From Saccharopolyspora spinosa NRRL 18395 (GTDB taxonomy: Bacteria > Actinomycetota > Actinomycetes > Mycobacteriales > Pseudonocardiaceae), in assembly GCF_000194155.1 (NCBI RefSeq), contig NZ_GL877879.1, positions 1,848,637-1,912,636 of the forward strand: DNA of 64,000 bases, given 5' to 3'. Numbering within the stretch: the stretch's first letter is position 1; each line of letters starts with the position of its first letter. The notes beneath the pieces are model-generated. The model had not been told where the DNA came from. It saw only the letters and a program-made list of their open reading frames with translations, and did not search any database. Of this stretch, positions 57,101 to 64,000 are shown one piece after another. Both the position numbers and the translations under genes were made by a program.

Positions 57101-58075
57101 TCAGCGAAGCTTCGGCTGGACCTCGGCCGCGGCGGCGTCGCCGTACGCCTCAGCGATGCGGGCGGCGAACGAGTCGCGCTCGACCTCGTACTCCTGGGGG
57201 CCGTCGGTCTCCAGCGAAACTGTCGCCAGCGTGCAGCCGAGCTGCAGCGAGCGCTCCAGGCCGAAGTCGTGGGTCAACCCGGCCAGGAACCCGGCGCGCA
57301 ACGCGTCGCCGACGCCGGTGGGGTCGCCCTTCTGCTTCTCCTTCGGCGGCGCGACCTCGATGGTCGGCTCGGACTTGGACTCCACCTGAACGCCCTTGGG
57401 CCCGAGCGAGGTCACCCAGATGCCGACGCGCTCCAGCACCTCGGTGTGGGTCCAACCGGTGCTCTGCAGCAGCAGGCCGTGCTCGTACTCGTTGGTGAAC
57501 AGGTACTCCGCGCCCTCGACGAGGTTGCGGATGTCGTCGCCTTCCATCCGGGCGAGCTGCTGGCCCGGGTCGGCGAGGAACCGGTAGCCGCGGTCCCGGC
57601 ACTCCTGGGTGTGCCGCAGCATCGCGTCCGGGTCGTTGGCGGAGATCACCACGACGTCGAGGCCACCGAGCCGGTCGGCGACCGGCTTGAGCTCGATCTC
57701 GCGGGCCTCGGCCATCGCGCCCGCGTAGAACGAGGCGATCTGGTTGTGGTCGGTGTCGGTGGTGCAGAGGAACCGAGCGGTGTGCTTGGTCCCGGAGACG
57801 TGCACCGAGTCGGTGTCCACGCCGTGGCGATCCAGCCACGCGCGGTACTCGTCGAAGTCCCGGCCGACGGCGCCCACGAGGGCCGAGCCGACGCCGAGCT
57901 GGCCGAGGCCGAAGGTGATGTTGGCCGCGATCCCGCCGCGGCGCACCTCCAGCTCGTCGACCAGGAACGACAGCGACACCTGATGGAGGCGATCAGCGAC
58001 GAGCTGATCGGTGAACCTACCGGGGTAGGACATCAGATGGTCGGTGGCGATCGAACCGGTCACCGCAATCCGCAC
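57101..58075 (-). CDS. PfkB-family kinase, probable adenosine kinase
   Basis: 324 residues. The C-terminal ATP/anion-hole motif is GDPTGVGDALRAGFLAG, with catalytic Asp in GD; the N-terminus MRIAVTGSIATDHLMSYPGR and GGIAANITFGLGQLGV form the PfkB substrate lid. In this setting it most likely phosphorylates the adenosine released by AhcY, pulling the hydrolysis forward. GTG at 58075 has AAGGAG 7 bases upstream. Substrate is inferred from position; ribokinase-like enzymes for other nucleosides share these motifs. Confidence 0.85.
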   Translation of the reverse strand: MRIAVTGSIATDHLMSYPGRFTDQLVADRLHQVSLSFLVDELEVRRGGIAANITFGLGQLGVGSALVGAVGRDFDEYRAWLDRHGVDTDSVHVSGTKHTARFLCTTDTDHNQIASFYAGAMAEAREIELKPVADRLGGLDVVVISANDPDAMLRHTQECRDRGYRFLADPGQQLARMEGDDIRNLVEGAEYLFTNEYEHGLLLQSTGWTHTEVLERVGIWVTSLGPKGVQVESKSEPTIEVAPPKEKQKGDPTGVGDALRAGFLAGLTHDFGLERSLQLGCTLATVSLETDGPQEYEVERDSFAARIAEAYGDAAAAEVQPKLR

Positions 58076-58158
58076 TGCATTACTCCTTCACCAGGGTAGT
58101 CGGCTGCCGCTGCGGCACCGACCACGAAGCTCTACTGAACCCGGGCCGTCACAACGGA

Positions 58159-58185
58159 CTGCGGGGCGCGCGCCACGCCCCGCAG
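58159..58185 (-). terminator. stem-loop between metK and kinase genes
   Basis: CTGCGGGGCG (58159-58168) pairs with CGCCCCGCAG (58176-58185) over a 7-base loop, no T run. In a 135-bp gap within the gene group it may act as an attenuator or mRNA stabiliser, not a full terminator. Confidence 0.5.
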
Positions 58186-58210
58186 TACGCCGCCACGGCT
58201 TCGGTCATTG

Positions 58211-59362
58211 TCAGATGCCGGCGGCGCTCTTCAGCGCCTCGGCCCGGTCGGTGCGCTCCCACGGCAGGTCGACGTCGCTGCGCCCGAAGTGACCGTACGC
58301 TGCCGTCTGGGCGTAGATCGGCCGCAGGAGGTCCAGGTCACGCACGATGGCCGCGGGGCGCAGGTCGAAGACCTCGTTGATCGCCGCCTGGATCTTGACC
58401 GGGTCGACGTTCTCGGTGCCGAAGGTCTCCACGAACAGGCCCACTGGGGCGGCCTTGCCGATCGCGTAGGCGACCTGCACCTCGATGCTCGCGTAGGCGG
58501 CGGAGCGGTCGACCTTCGACGGGTCCTTGCCGGAGAACGCGCCGCCGCCGTGGCGGGCCATGCCGCCGTAGGTGTCGACGATGATCTTCCGGCCGGTCAG
58601 GCCCGCGTCGCCCATCGGGCCTCCGACGACGAACCGGCCGGTCGGGTTCACCAGCAGCCGGGTGTCGGCGGACTCCAGGCCGACCCGCTGGATCTCCGGG
58701 TCGATGACCTTCTCCTTGATGTCCCCGGTCAGCATGCCTTCGAGGTCGATGTCGGCGGCGTGCTGGGTGGAGAGCACCACGGTGTCCAGGCGCACCGGCT
58801 GGTCGCCGGCGTACTCGATGGTCACCTGGGTCTTGCCATCCGGGCGCAGGTACGGCAGCACGCCGTCCTTGCGGACCTTGGTCAGCCGCCGCGACAGGCG
58901 GGGGGGCCGCGGCAGCGGCATGAACTCCGGCGTGTCATCGCAGGCGTAACCGAACATCAGGCCCTGGTCACCGGCGCCCTGCTTGGCGATCTCGTCGATC
59001 ACGCCCTCGACGCGGGACTCGTGCGCGACATCCACGCCCTGCGCGATGTCCGGCGACTGGGAGCCGATGGCGACGTTCACGCCGCAGGAGGCACCGTCGA
59101 AGCCTTTCGCGGAGGAGTCGTAGCCGATCTCCAGGATCTTCTCCCGCACGATCGTCGGGATGTCCGCGTAGGCGTCAGTGGTCACCTCGCCGGCCACATG
59201 CACCTGACCGGTGGTCACCATCGTCTCCACCGCGACCCGCGACCGCGGGTCCTGGGACAACAACGCGTCCAGCACAGCGTCGCTGATCGCATCGCAGATC
59301 TTGTCCGGGTGTCCCTCGGTCACCGACTCACTGGTGAACAACCTGCGGTTGATCTCACTCAC
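58211..59362 (-). CDS. metK: S-adenosylmethionine synthetase with two apparent internal deletions
   Basis: 383 residues; actinobacterial MetK normally has about 400. Present: [46 protein letters not shown] and [14 protein letters not shown], so ATP, Met and metal residues near the phosphate tunnel are kept. Two places differ from the family. After EFMPLP the usual PIxxAHR is PRPPR, two residues short. After RSAAYA the sequence goes to [11 protein letters not shown], omitting about 15 residues of a conserved helix (normally MRWVAKNVVAAGL or similar). Both are in frame. GTG at 59362 follows AGGAG. Activity is doubtful. Confidence 0.85.
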   Translation of the reverse strand: MSEINRRLFTSESVTEGHPDKICDAISDAVLDALLSQDPRSRVAVETMVTTGQVHVAGEVTTDAYADIPTIVREKILEIGYDSSAKGFDGASCGVNVAIGSQSPDIAQGVDVAHESRVEGVIDEIAKQGAGDQGLMFGYACDDTPEFMPLPRPPRLSRRLTKVRKDGVLPYLRPDGKTQVTIEYAGDQPVRLDTVVLSTQHAADIDLEGMLTGDIKEKVIDPEIQRVGLESADTRLLVNPTGRFVVGGPMGDAGLTGRKIIVDTYGGMARHGGGAFSGKDPSKVDRSAAYASIEVQVAYAIGKAAPVGLFVETFGTENVDPVKIQAAINEVFDLRPAAIVRDLDLLRPIYAQTAAYGHFGRSDVDLPWERTDRAEALKSAAGI

Positions 59363-59542
59363 GACTGCTCCTCACCTCACAGCTGATGCAGCTCTAGATC
59401 TTTGCGTACAGTAGTGGCGATTTACGGCACCGGGGGGTCCGATACTGTTCTTGCTCGTCTTGCGGGGCGGTGCCGATTGCGTGCGCGGGCTTAACGGCTG
59501 CGCCGCTTCAAGCACGAAGACCAAACCCACCTCGGACACCTC
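59363..59542. other. 180-bp gap between methyltransferase and metK genes
   Basis: Long for an operon gap; likely contains a second promoter for metK. I see no SAM riboswitch core here. Confidence 0.4.
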
Positions 59543-61246
59543 TCATGCTCGAGCGTGGATGATTCCCCAGGCCAAGTTGCCCGCTTTGCCGCCGGCGACC
59601 CAGTTCTTCAGACCGGCCTTCATCTTGGTGCGGTACTCGTCGCTTATCCGGTCGGCGAGCTCCGCTTCCTTGCCCTCCAGGACTTCCAGGACCCGCGCGT
59701 AGTGCGTCGGCAGGTATTCGGTCAGGTCCTCGAAGTCGAAGTCCTGCAGGCCGAGGCGGGCCAGCTCGCGGCGGTAGAAGCCAGGCGAGCCCATCGTCTC
59801 CAGGTTGAGCCGGTCCAGGATCGGCCCGAGGTCCCGCAGCCTGGCGTCGACGGCGGCCATCGGATCGGTGAAGATGAAGGAACCCCCGCCCTTGAGCACG
59901 CGGGTCACCTCCTCCAGGACCCGCTCCCGGTCGCCGCTGTGCAGGATCGCATCCTGCGACCAGACGATGTCGAAGGCATTGTCCTGGAACGGAATGTCCT
60001 CGAAGGAACCGTCCTTGACCTCGATCAACTCGTCCAGCCCGGCGGCGCGGTTGAACTCGACGTTGCGGGCGTTCTCGACCTCGCTGAGATTCAGGCAGGA
60101 CACCTTGCAGCCGTAGGTCTCGGCCAGGTAGCGGGCCGCGCCGCCGTAGCCGGAGCCGATGTCCAGGATGCGGGTGTCCGGACTGATCCGGACCTTGGCG
60201 GCCATCCGCTCCACGGTGCGCCGCGAGGCGGCGTCGATGTTGTCGTCCGGGGTCTCGTAGAGGCCGATGTGGATGTCGTTGCCGCCCCAGACGTGGTAGT
60301 AGAAGTTGTCCGCATCCTCGGAGTTGTAGTAGTCCCGCGCGGTGTGCACCGCGGTCGAGTACACGTCGGAGAGTTCCTCGTCCGGGCGGTACTTCTTCTC
60401 GGCCACGTGAATGAAGAAGTCCGGCTCGGTGTCGTGGTAGGTCTCCTGGAAGTCACCGTAGGTGTCGATCCGCTGGAAACCGACTTCGCGCATGAGCCGC
60501 CGCATGTAGTTCTTCCGCAGCGGATACATGTTCAGGAAGAATTCAGATCGATCCGGGAACGTGTACTTGAATCGCGCCAGGCCCTCATCGATGTAATCGG
60601 GTTCCGCGGAGACGTCTTCGCCGGCGTAGTAATAGGTGTGCTTCGTGGAGAATCCGCTGTCCAGAATCGAATCGTAATTGCGCTGATCGATGATCAGCAC
60701 GCCGTCGTGCTTGAGCATCGCGTAGAACTCGGCCAGCGCTTTGCGCCGATCCCGTTCGGAGAACAGGTGGGTGAAGGAGTTACCCAGGCAGACGATCGCG
60801 TCGTATTCGCCGTGGACGTCACGATTCAGCCAGCGCCAGTCGGCGTGCACCACGCGCAGGATGTGGCCGCCGTAGGTCAACCCGTTGCTGAACGCCTTGG
60901 CCAGCATCTGCGGGCTGCCGTCGGCGCTGACCGCCTCGAAGCCCTCCTCCAGCAGTCGCACGGAGTGGAACCCGGTGCCGGTGGCCACGTCGAGGACGGA
61001 GCGGACGCCGCGCGCCTTGAGCTGGTCGATGAAGAACGAGCCCTCGCTCTGGTAGCGCTTCTTCCAGTCGATCAGCTCATCCCACTTCTCGACGAAACCG
61101 CCGACGTACTCGTGCGTGTAGTGGTCCGATTCGCGCACTTCCAAGGGATTCTCGCCGAACACCTGCTCTTCACGGGCCACCAGATCAGCGGTATCCGGCG
61201 ATCCTTGGTGCTCGCTCGAAGCAAGGTCGTCCACGCTCTTGGCCAT
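59543..61246 (-). CDS. glycine/sarcosine N-methyltransferase - sarcosine/dimethylglycine N-methyltransferase fusion (glycine betaine synthase)
   Basis: 567 residues, two SAM-dependent methyltransferases in one chain, like the Actinopolyspora halophila enzyme of about 565. The first (GSMT) has motif I VLDVATGTGFH at 84-94, then VVHADWRWLN and IVCLGNSFTHLFS. The second (SDMT) starts about residue 300 and has ILDIGSGYGGA at 360-370, then DIVWSQDAILHSGDRERVLE. It methylates glycine three times to glycine betaine. ATG at 61246 has GGGAG 6 bases upstream. It is the first gene of the group whose other members regenerate SAM. Confidence 0.95.
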   Translation of the reverse strand: MAKSVDDLASSEHQGSPDTADLVAREEQVFGENPLEVRESDHYTHEYVGGFVEKWDELIDWKKRYQSEGSFFIDQLKARGVRSVLDVATGTGFHSVRLLEEGFEAVSADGSPQMLAKAFSNGLTYGGHILRVVHADWRWLNRDVHGEYDAIVCLGNSFTHLFSERDRRKALAEFYAMLKHDGVLIIDQRNYDSILDSGFSTKHTYYYAGEDVSAEPDYIDEGLARFKYTFPDRSEFFLNMYPLRKNYMRRLMREVGFQRIDTYGDFQETYHDTEPDFFIHVAEKKYRPDEELSDVYSTAVHTARDYYNSEDADNFYYHVWGGNDIHIGLYETPDDNIDAASRRTVERMAAKVRISPDTRILDIGSGYGGAARYLAETYGCKVSCLNLSEVENARNVEFNRAAGLDELIEVKDGSFEDIPFQDNAFDIVWSQDAILHSGDRERVLEEVTRVLKGGGSFIFTDPMAAVDARLRDLGPILDRLNLETMGSPGFYRRELARLGLQDFDFEDLTEYLPTHYARVLEVLEGKEAELADRISDEYRTKMKAGLKNWVAGGKAGNLAWGIIHARA

Positions 61247-61996
61247 TCTTCACTCCCACCACTCACGTTGGTCATGCGCCGCCGCAAACTCGGATACGCG
61301 CAAAAATCCGTGCCCCGAGCTCCTCCCGTGGCCGTGCCGGGTCGCCGCTGCGAAAAAGGCAACACCTGGACCGGCGTGGGCAGCCGAGAAACGCTCAAGG
61401 CCGCAACACCTACGCCGATCACCGTCCAGTCGGCACCTTTGCCAACCGGCGCTGACGCGATATTTCTGCGTCGGTTAACCAAACTAGGCGAACGAGATCG
61501 CAAAGCAAGCGTACAAACGTGTGACGCTAATCACTAGAATGCGATGATAGCGTGAATCGGATTGTCACCCTGGGTGAATGAATGCGCCGCCACCTGCGCC
61601 GATTCAGCGCATTTTGGATAGGTAAAACGATCACGCAAGTGCAAGTCGGCAACGATCTGTGTATACTGGCGCGCGCATCGCGTACCACAACAACTGCAAA
61701 TTGCACAACCGCGACCGTCGACAAAAGCCTTAAAATTAGGCATCGCGCGGTTGACTTTCTCTTTCGGTCATTCCATCGCGGGATCGAGCACGGATGTTAC
61801 GGTGCGCGCATCCCGGAAGCGAGCCATTTTCGGCGCCGCCGGAAATCTCGCTCGTCGGCCACCACCCACCGCCCTCCCCCATCAGGCTTGCTCCACGTTC
61901 CCCGGTCGAGGCGTCGGCGGAAGAAGCATCGCCGCACCAGCCCCAGGGAAGTGTGGCACGCACCATTGGCGCGTGCCACCGGAGCCCCGCCCGGGC
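61247..61996. other. 750-bp AT-richer regulatory gap upstream of the betaine gene group
   Basis: No true ORF on either strand; the short minus-strand frame at 61534-61743 lacks a ribosome site and has unusual Cys-rich composition. GC between 61500 and 61760 is clearly lower than in the genes. It contains a perfect 11-bp palindrome TGCAAATTGCA (61695-61705) and GTGACGCTAATCAC, a short inverted repeat. The promoter of the methyltransferase must lie here, pointing left. The right end leads to the 3' end of the acyl-CoA synthetase gene. Confidence 0.5.
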
Positions 61997-63727
61997 TCAG
62001 CCCGTCAGCTCGGGGAAGTCCTCCTCGCGGAATTCCCGGTTTTCACCGGCGGAGCCGCCGTCCGCTTGGTGGAGCTCGTTCTCTCTGCTGCGCAGTTCCA
62101 CGCGGCGGATCTTGCCGGAGATTGTCTTCGGCAGCTCGTAGAACTCCAGCCGCCGCACCCGCTTGTACGGGGCGAGGTGCTCGCGCGCGAACCGCAGGAT
62201 GGACAGCGCCGTCGCCCGCGTCGGCTCGTGCCGCCCGGCCAGCACCACGTACGCCTTCGGCACCGCTAGCCGGATCGGATCCGGCGGCGGGACCACCGCC
62301 GCCTCGGCCACCGCCTCGTGCTCCAGCAGGACGCTCTCCAGCTCGAACGGCGAGATCCGGTAGTCGGAGGCCTTGAACACGTCGTCGGTGCGGCCGACGT
62401 AGGTGATGTAGCCGTCGGCGTCCCTAGATCCGACGTCACCGGTGTGGTAGTGGCCGCCGCGCGTCACCTCGGTGGTCCGGTCGGTGTCGTCGGCGTAGCC
62501 GGTCATCAGGCCCACCGGCCGCGGTTGCAGCGCCAGGCAGATCTCGCCCTCTTCGGCCGGCTCCCCGGTGACCGGGTCGAGCAGCGCCACCTCGAAACCG
62601 GGCAACGGGCGGCCCATCGAGCCTGGCCGGACGGGTTGGCCGGGGGTGTTGGCCACCTGCACGCTGGTCTCGGTCTGGCCGAAGCCGTCCCGGATGGTCA
62701 CCGACCACGCGCGCCGCACCTGCTCGATGATCTCCGGGTTCAGCGGCTCCCCGGCACCGACCACTTTGGATGGCGGAGTGGCCAGCGTGCCGAGGTCGGC
62801 CTGGATGAGCATCCGCCAAACCGTCGGCGGCGCGCAGAAACTGGTGATCCCGCAACGCTGCATCTGCGCCATCAGCCCGGCGGCGTCGAACCGGGTGTAG
62901 TTGTAGATGAACACCGTCGCCTCGGCGTTCCACGGCGCGAAGACGTTGCTCCACGCGTGTTTCGCCCACCCCGGCGAGGAGATGTTTAGGTGCACATCGC
63001 CCGGCTCAAGGCCGATCCAATACATCGTGGACAAATGGCCGACCGGATAGGACACCTGGGTGTGCTCGACCAATTTCGGTTGCGCCGTGGTACCGGAGGT
63101 GAAGTAGAGCAGCATCGGATCTTCGGCGCGGGTGGGACCGTCCGGGGCGAACTCATCGTCGGCACCGGCACTGTCCGCATAGGACTCCCAACCGGCCACC
63201 GGCTCGCCGACGGCGACGCGCGTGTAGCCGCCGGGCACGTCGGCGAACTTCGCCGCGTCGGCCGCCGTGGTGACCACGTGCCGGGCCCGGCCGCGGTCGA
63301 TGCGGTCGCGCAGGTCCGCCGGGCCGAGCAGCGGGGTCGCGGGGATGATCACCGCGCCCAGCTTCATCGCGGCCAAAATCGTCTCCCACAGCTCGACCTG
63401 GTTGCCGAGCATCAGCACCACCCGGTCACCGCGGGACACGCCCAGCCCGCGCAGCCAGTTGGCGACCTGGTTGGAACGGCGCGTCATGGCGCGGAAGGAG
63501 ACCTGGTGCTCGCTGCCGTAGGCGTCGACGATCCACAGCGCGATAGCGTCCCGCCGTTCGCCGATCGTGTCGAACCAGTCCAACGCCCAGTTGAACTCCG
63601 CCGGCCGCGGCCATTCGAATTCGCGGCGCGCGGTGTCGTAGTCCTCGCGGTGTCGCAGCAGGAAGTCCCGGGCGGTGCGGAACACCCCGGTCGCGGCGCC
63701 TTCCTGTGCTGTGGAATAACCGGTCAC
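61997..63727 (-). CDS. AMP-dependent acyl-CoA synthetase
   Basis: 576 residues. Adenylate-forming motifs are complete: LLYFTSGTTAQPKLVEHTQV (P-loop), RDGFGQTETSVQVANTPG, GGHYHTGDVGSRDADGYITY and the catalytic Lys in PKTISGKIRRVEL. It activates an aliphatic acid to its CoA thioester. GTG at 63727 has AGGAGGG 7 bases before it and starts VTGYSTAQEG; the longer frame upstream is unlikely. It is upstream of the betaine genes on the same strand but 750 bp away and not obviously related. Medium-chain acids are the usual substrates of close relatives. Confidence 0.88.
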   Translation of the reverse strand: MTGYSTAQEGAATGVFRTARDFLLRHREDYDTARREFEWPRPAEFNWALDWFDTIGERRDAIALWIVDAYGSEHQVSFRAMTRRSNQVANWLRGLGVSRGDRVVLMLGNQVELWETILAAMKLGAVIIPATPLLGPADLRDRIDRGRARHVVTTAADAAKFADVPGGYTRVAVGEPVAGWESYADSAGADDEFAPDGPTRAEDPMLLYFTSGTTAQPKLVEHTQVSYPVGHLSTMYWIGLEPGDVHLNISSPGWAKHAWSNVFAPWNAEATVFIYNYTRFDAAGLMAQMQRCGITSFCAPPTVWRMLIQADLGTLATPPSKVVGAGEPLNPEIIEQVRRAWSVTIRDGFGQTETSVQVANTPGQPVRPGSMGRPLPGFEVALLDPVTGEPAEEGEICLALQPRPVGLMTGYADDTDRTTEVTRGGHYHTGDVGSRDADGYITYVGRTDDVFKASDYRISPFELESVLLEHEAVAEAAVVPPPDPIRLAVPKAYVVLAGRHEPTRATALSILRFAREHLAPYKRVRRLEFYELPKTISGKIRRVELRSRENELHQADGGSAGENREFREEDFPELTG

Positions 63728-63934
63728 GTGCACACCCTCCTGGACTCGGCAGCTCGCGCCCATTGCTTGAGCGGGCCAACAACGTAACCTCGCGAGCCCT
63801 ACCGATCCATGCCGGTTGCTCCGATTTGCGGGCGCTCTTTCGGCCGCGTTGACTGTGCGTGCGTTCATGGTCATTGTTGTCGGCTGATGGTGATTGCTCT
63901 TCGCCTTCTTCGGCAAGTCGGTCTGGAGGCAATC

Positions 63935-64000
63935 GTGTTGCTGCGAGCCCTGCTGCTCACCACGCTGTTGGCCACCGCCTCCGGGACCCCCGCGCCCGCC
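63935..64000 (+). CDS. start of a secreted or membrane-anchored protein (cut by window end)
   Basis: GTG at 63935 with GGAGG (63925-63929) 5 bases before it. The 22 codons read VLLRALLLTTLLATASGTPA, a signal peptide with a hydrophobic core and a small-residue cleavage region. The remainder lies beyond the window. Divergent from the acyl-CoA synthetase. Confidence 0.6.
   Translation, partial: MLLRALLLTTLLATASGTPAPA

Noticed and set aside
53449-57498. Two very long plus-strand ORFs opposite metH
   Set aside because: Shadow frames of metH; His/Leu/Val/Gln-rich with no motifs.
61534-61743. Cys-rich 69-codon minus-strand ORF
   Set aside because: No ribosome site, unusual composition and low-GC codon use; more likely part of the regulatory gap.
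61247-61996. SAM or SAH riboswitch upstream of the methyl-cycle genes
   Set aside because: I could not find the conserved core or pseudoknot elements of a known class here or before metK and ahcY. A covariance-model search would be decisive.

Overview
The window is high-GC DNA (roughly 70%) with GTG/TTG starts and strong Shine-Dalgarno sites. A two-domain geosmin synthase, a fused glycine-sarcosine/dimethylglycine methyltransferase, a DesA3-type desaturase with its reductase, and an E1 alpha-beta fusion all point to a filamentous actinomycete, most likely a Pseudonocardiales member related to Saccharopolyspora or Actinopolyspora. This placement is inferred from gene content and was not tested by alignment.

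Layout. (1) 1-17 kb is a graveyard of mobile and broken genes: an integrase-core transposase end, IS256 and IS4 fragments, tyrosine-recombinase pieces on both strands, a KaiB-like N-terminus, terminase and other phage scraps, a broken MFS pump, and the remains of a carnitine-degradation locus. Intact genes are scattered through it: a desaturase/reductase pair, a secreted I36-like protein, a hemerythrin-like protein, a glycosyltransferase, an alpha/beta-hydrolase-fold protein, a methionine aminopeptidase with twin palindromic operators, and an XRE-TetR fusion regulator beside a perfect 29-bp palindrome. (2) 17.5-32.8 kb holds an ADP-ribosylglycohydrolase, a 56-residue acidic ORF, a GlcD-type FAD dehydrogenase, an epimerase broken by a 10-bp duplication, a cold-shock protein, a leucine/glutamate-type dehydrogenase, an amidohydrolase, geosmin synthase, an XRE-cupin regulator divergent from a DMT exporter, and a class A beta-lactamase-like protein. 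(3) 34-45.6 kb is a catabolic neighbourhood: an ornithine-cyclodeaminase-family enzyme, an ALDH7-like aldehyde dehydrogenase overlapping an FAD amine oxidase, an amino-acid dehydrogenase, a LysR regulator, a fused 2-oxoacid dehydrogenase E1, a D-2-hydroxyacid dehydrogenase and a metallo-beta-lactamase-fold hydrolase. Together they could take lysine through pipecolate and 2-aminoadipate to 2-oxoadipate, but the substrate is not proven. (4) 45.7-49.9 kb has a secreted PI-PLC-like protein, a carboxylesterase and a WS/DGAT acyltransferase. (5) 50.6-61.2 kb, all on the minus strand, is the most coherent system: GSMT/SDMT fusion, MetK, PfkB-type adenosine kinase, MetH, AhcY and a MetF-like reductase. 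This is a near-complete activated-methyl cycle built around three-step glycine methylation to the osmolyte glycine betaine. (6) An acyl-CoA synthetase and the first codons of a secreted protein close the window.

The betaine cluster carries marks of change. MetK appears to have lost a conserved core helix and part of another conserved stretch, and the last 129 bp of ahcY are repeated in exact tandem. The decayed carnitine-to-betaine locus at 16 kb suggests that a catabolic betaine source has been lost while de novo synthesis was kept.
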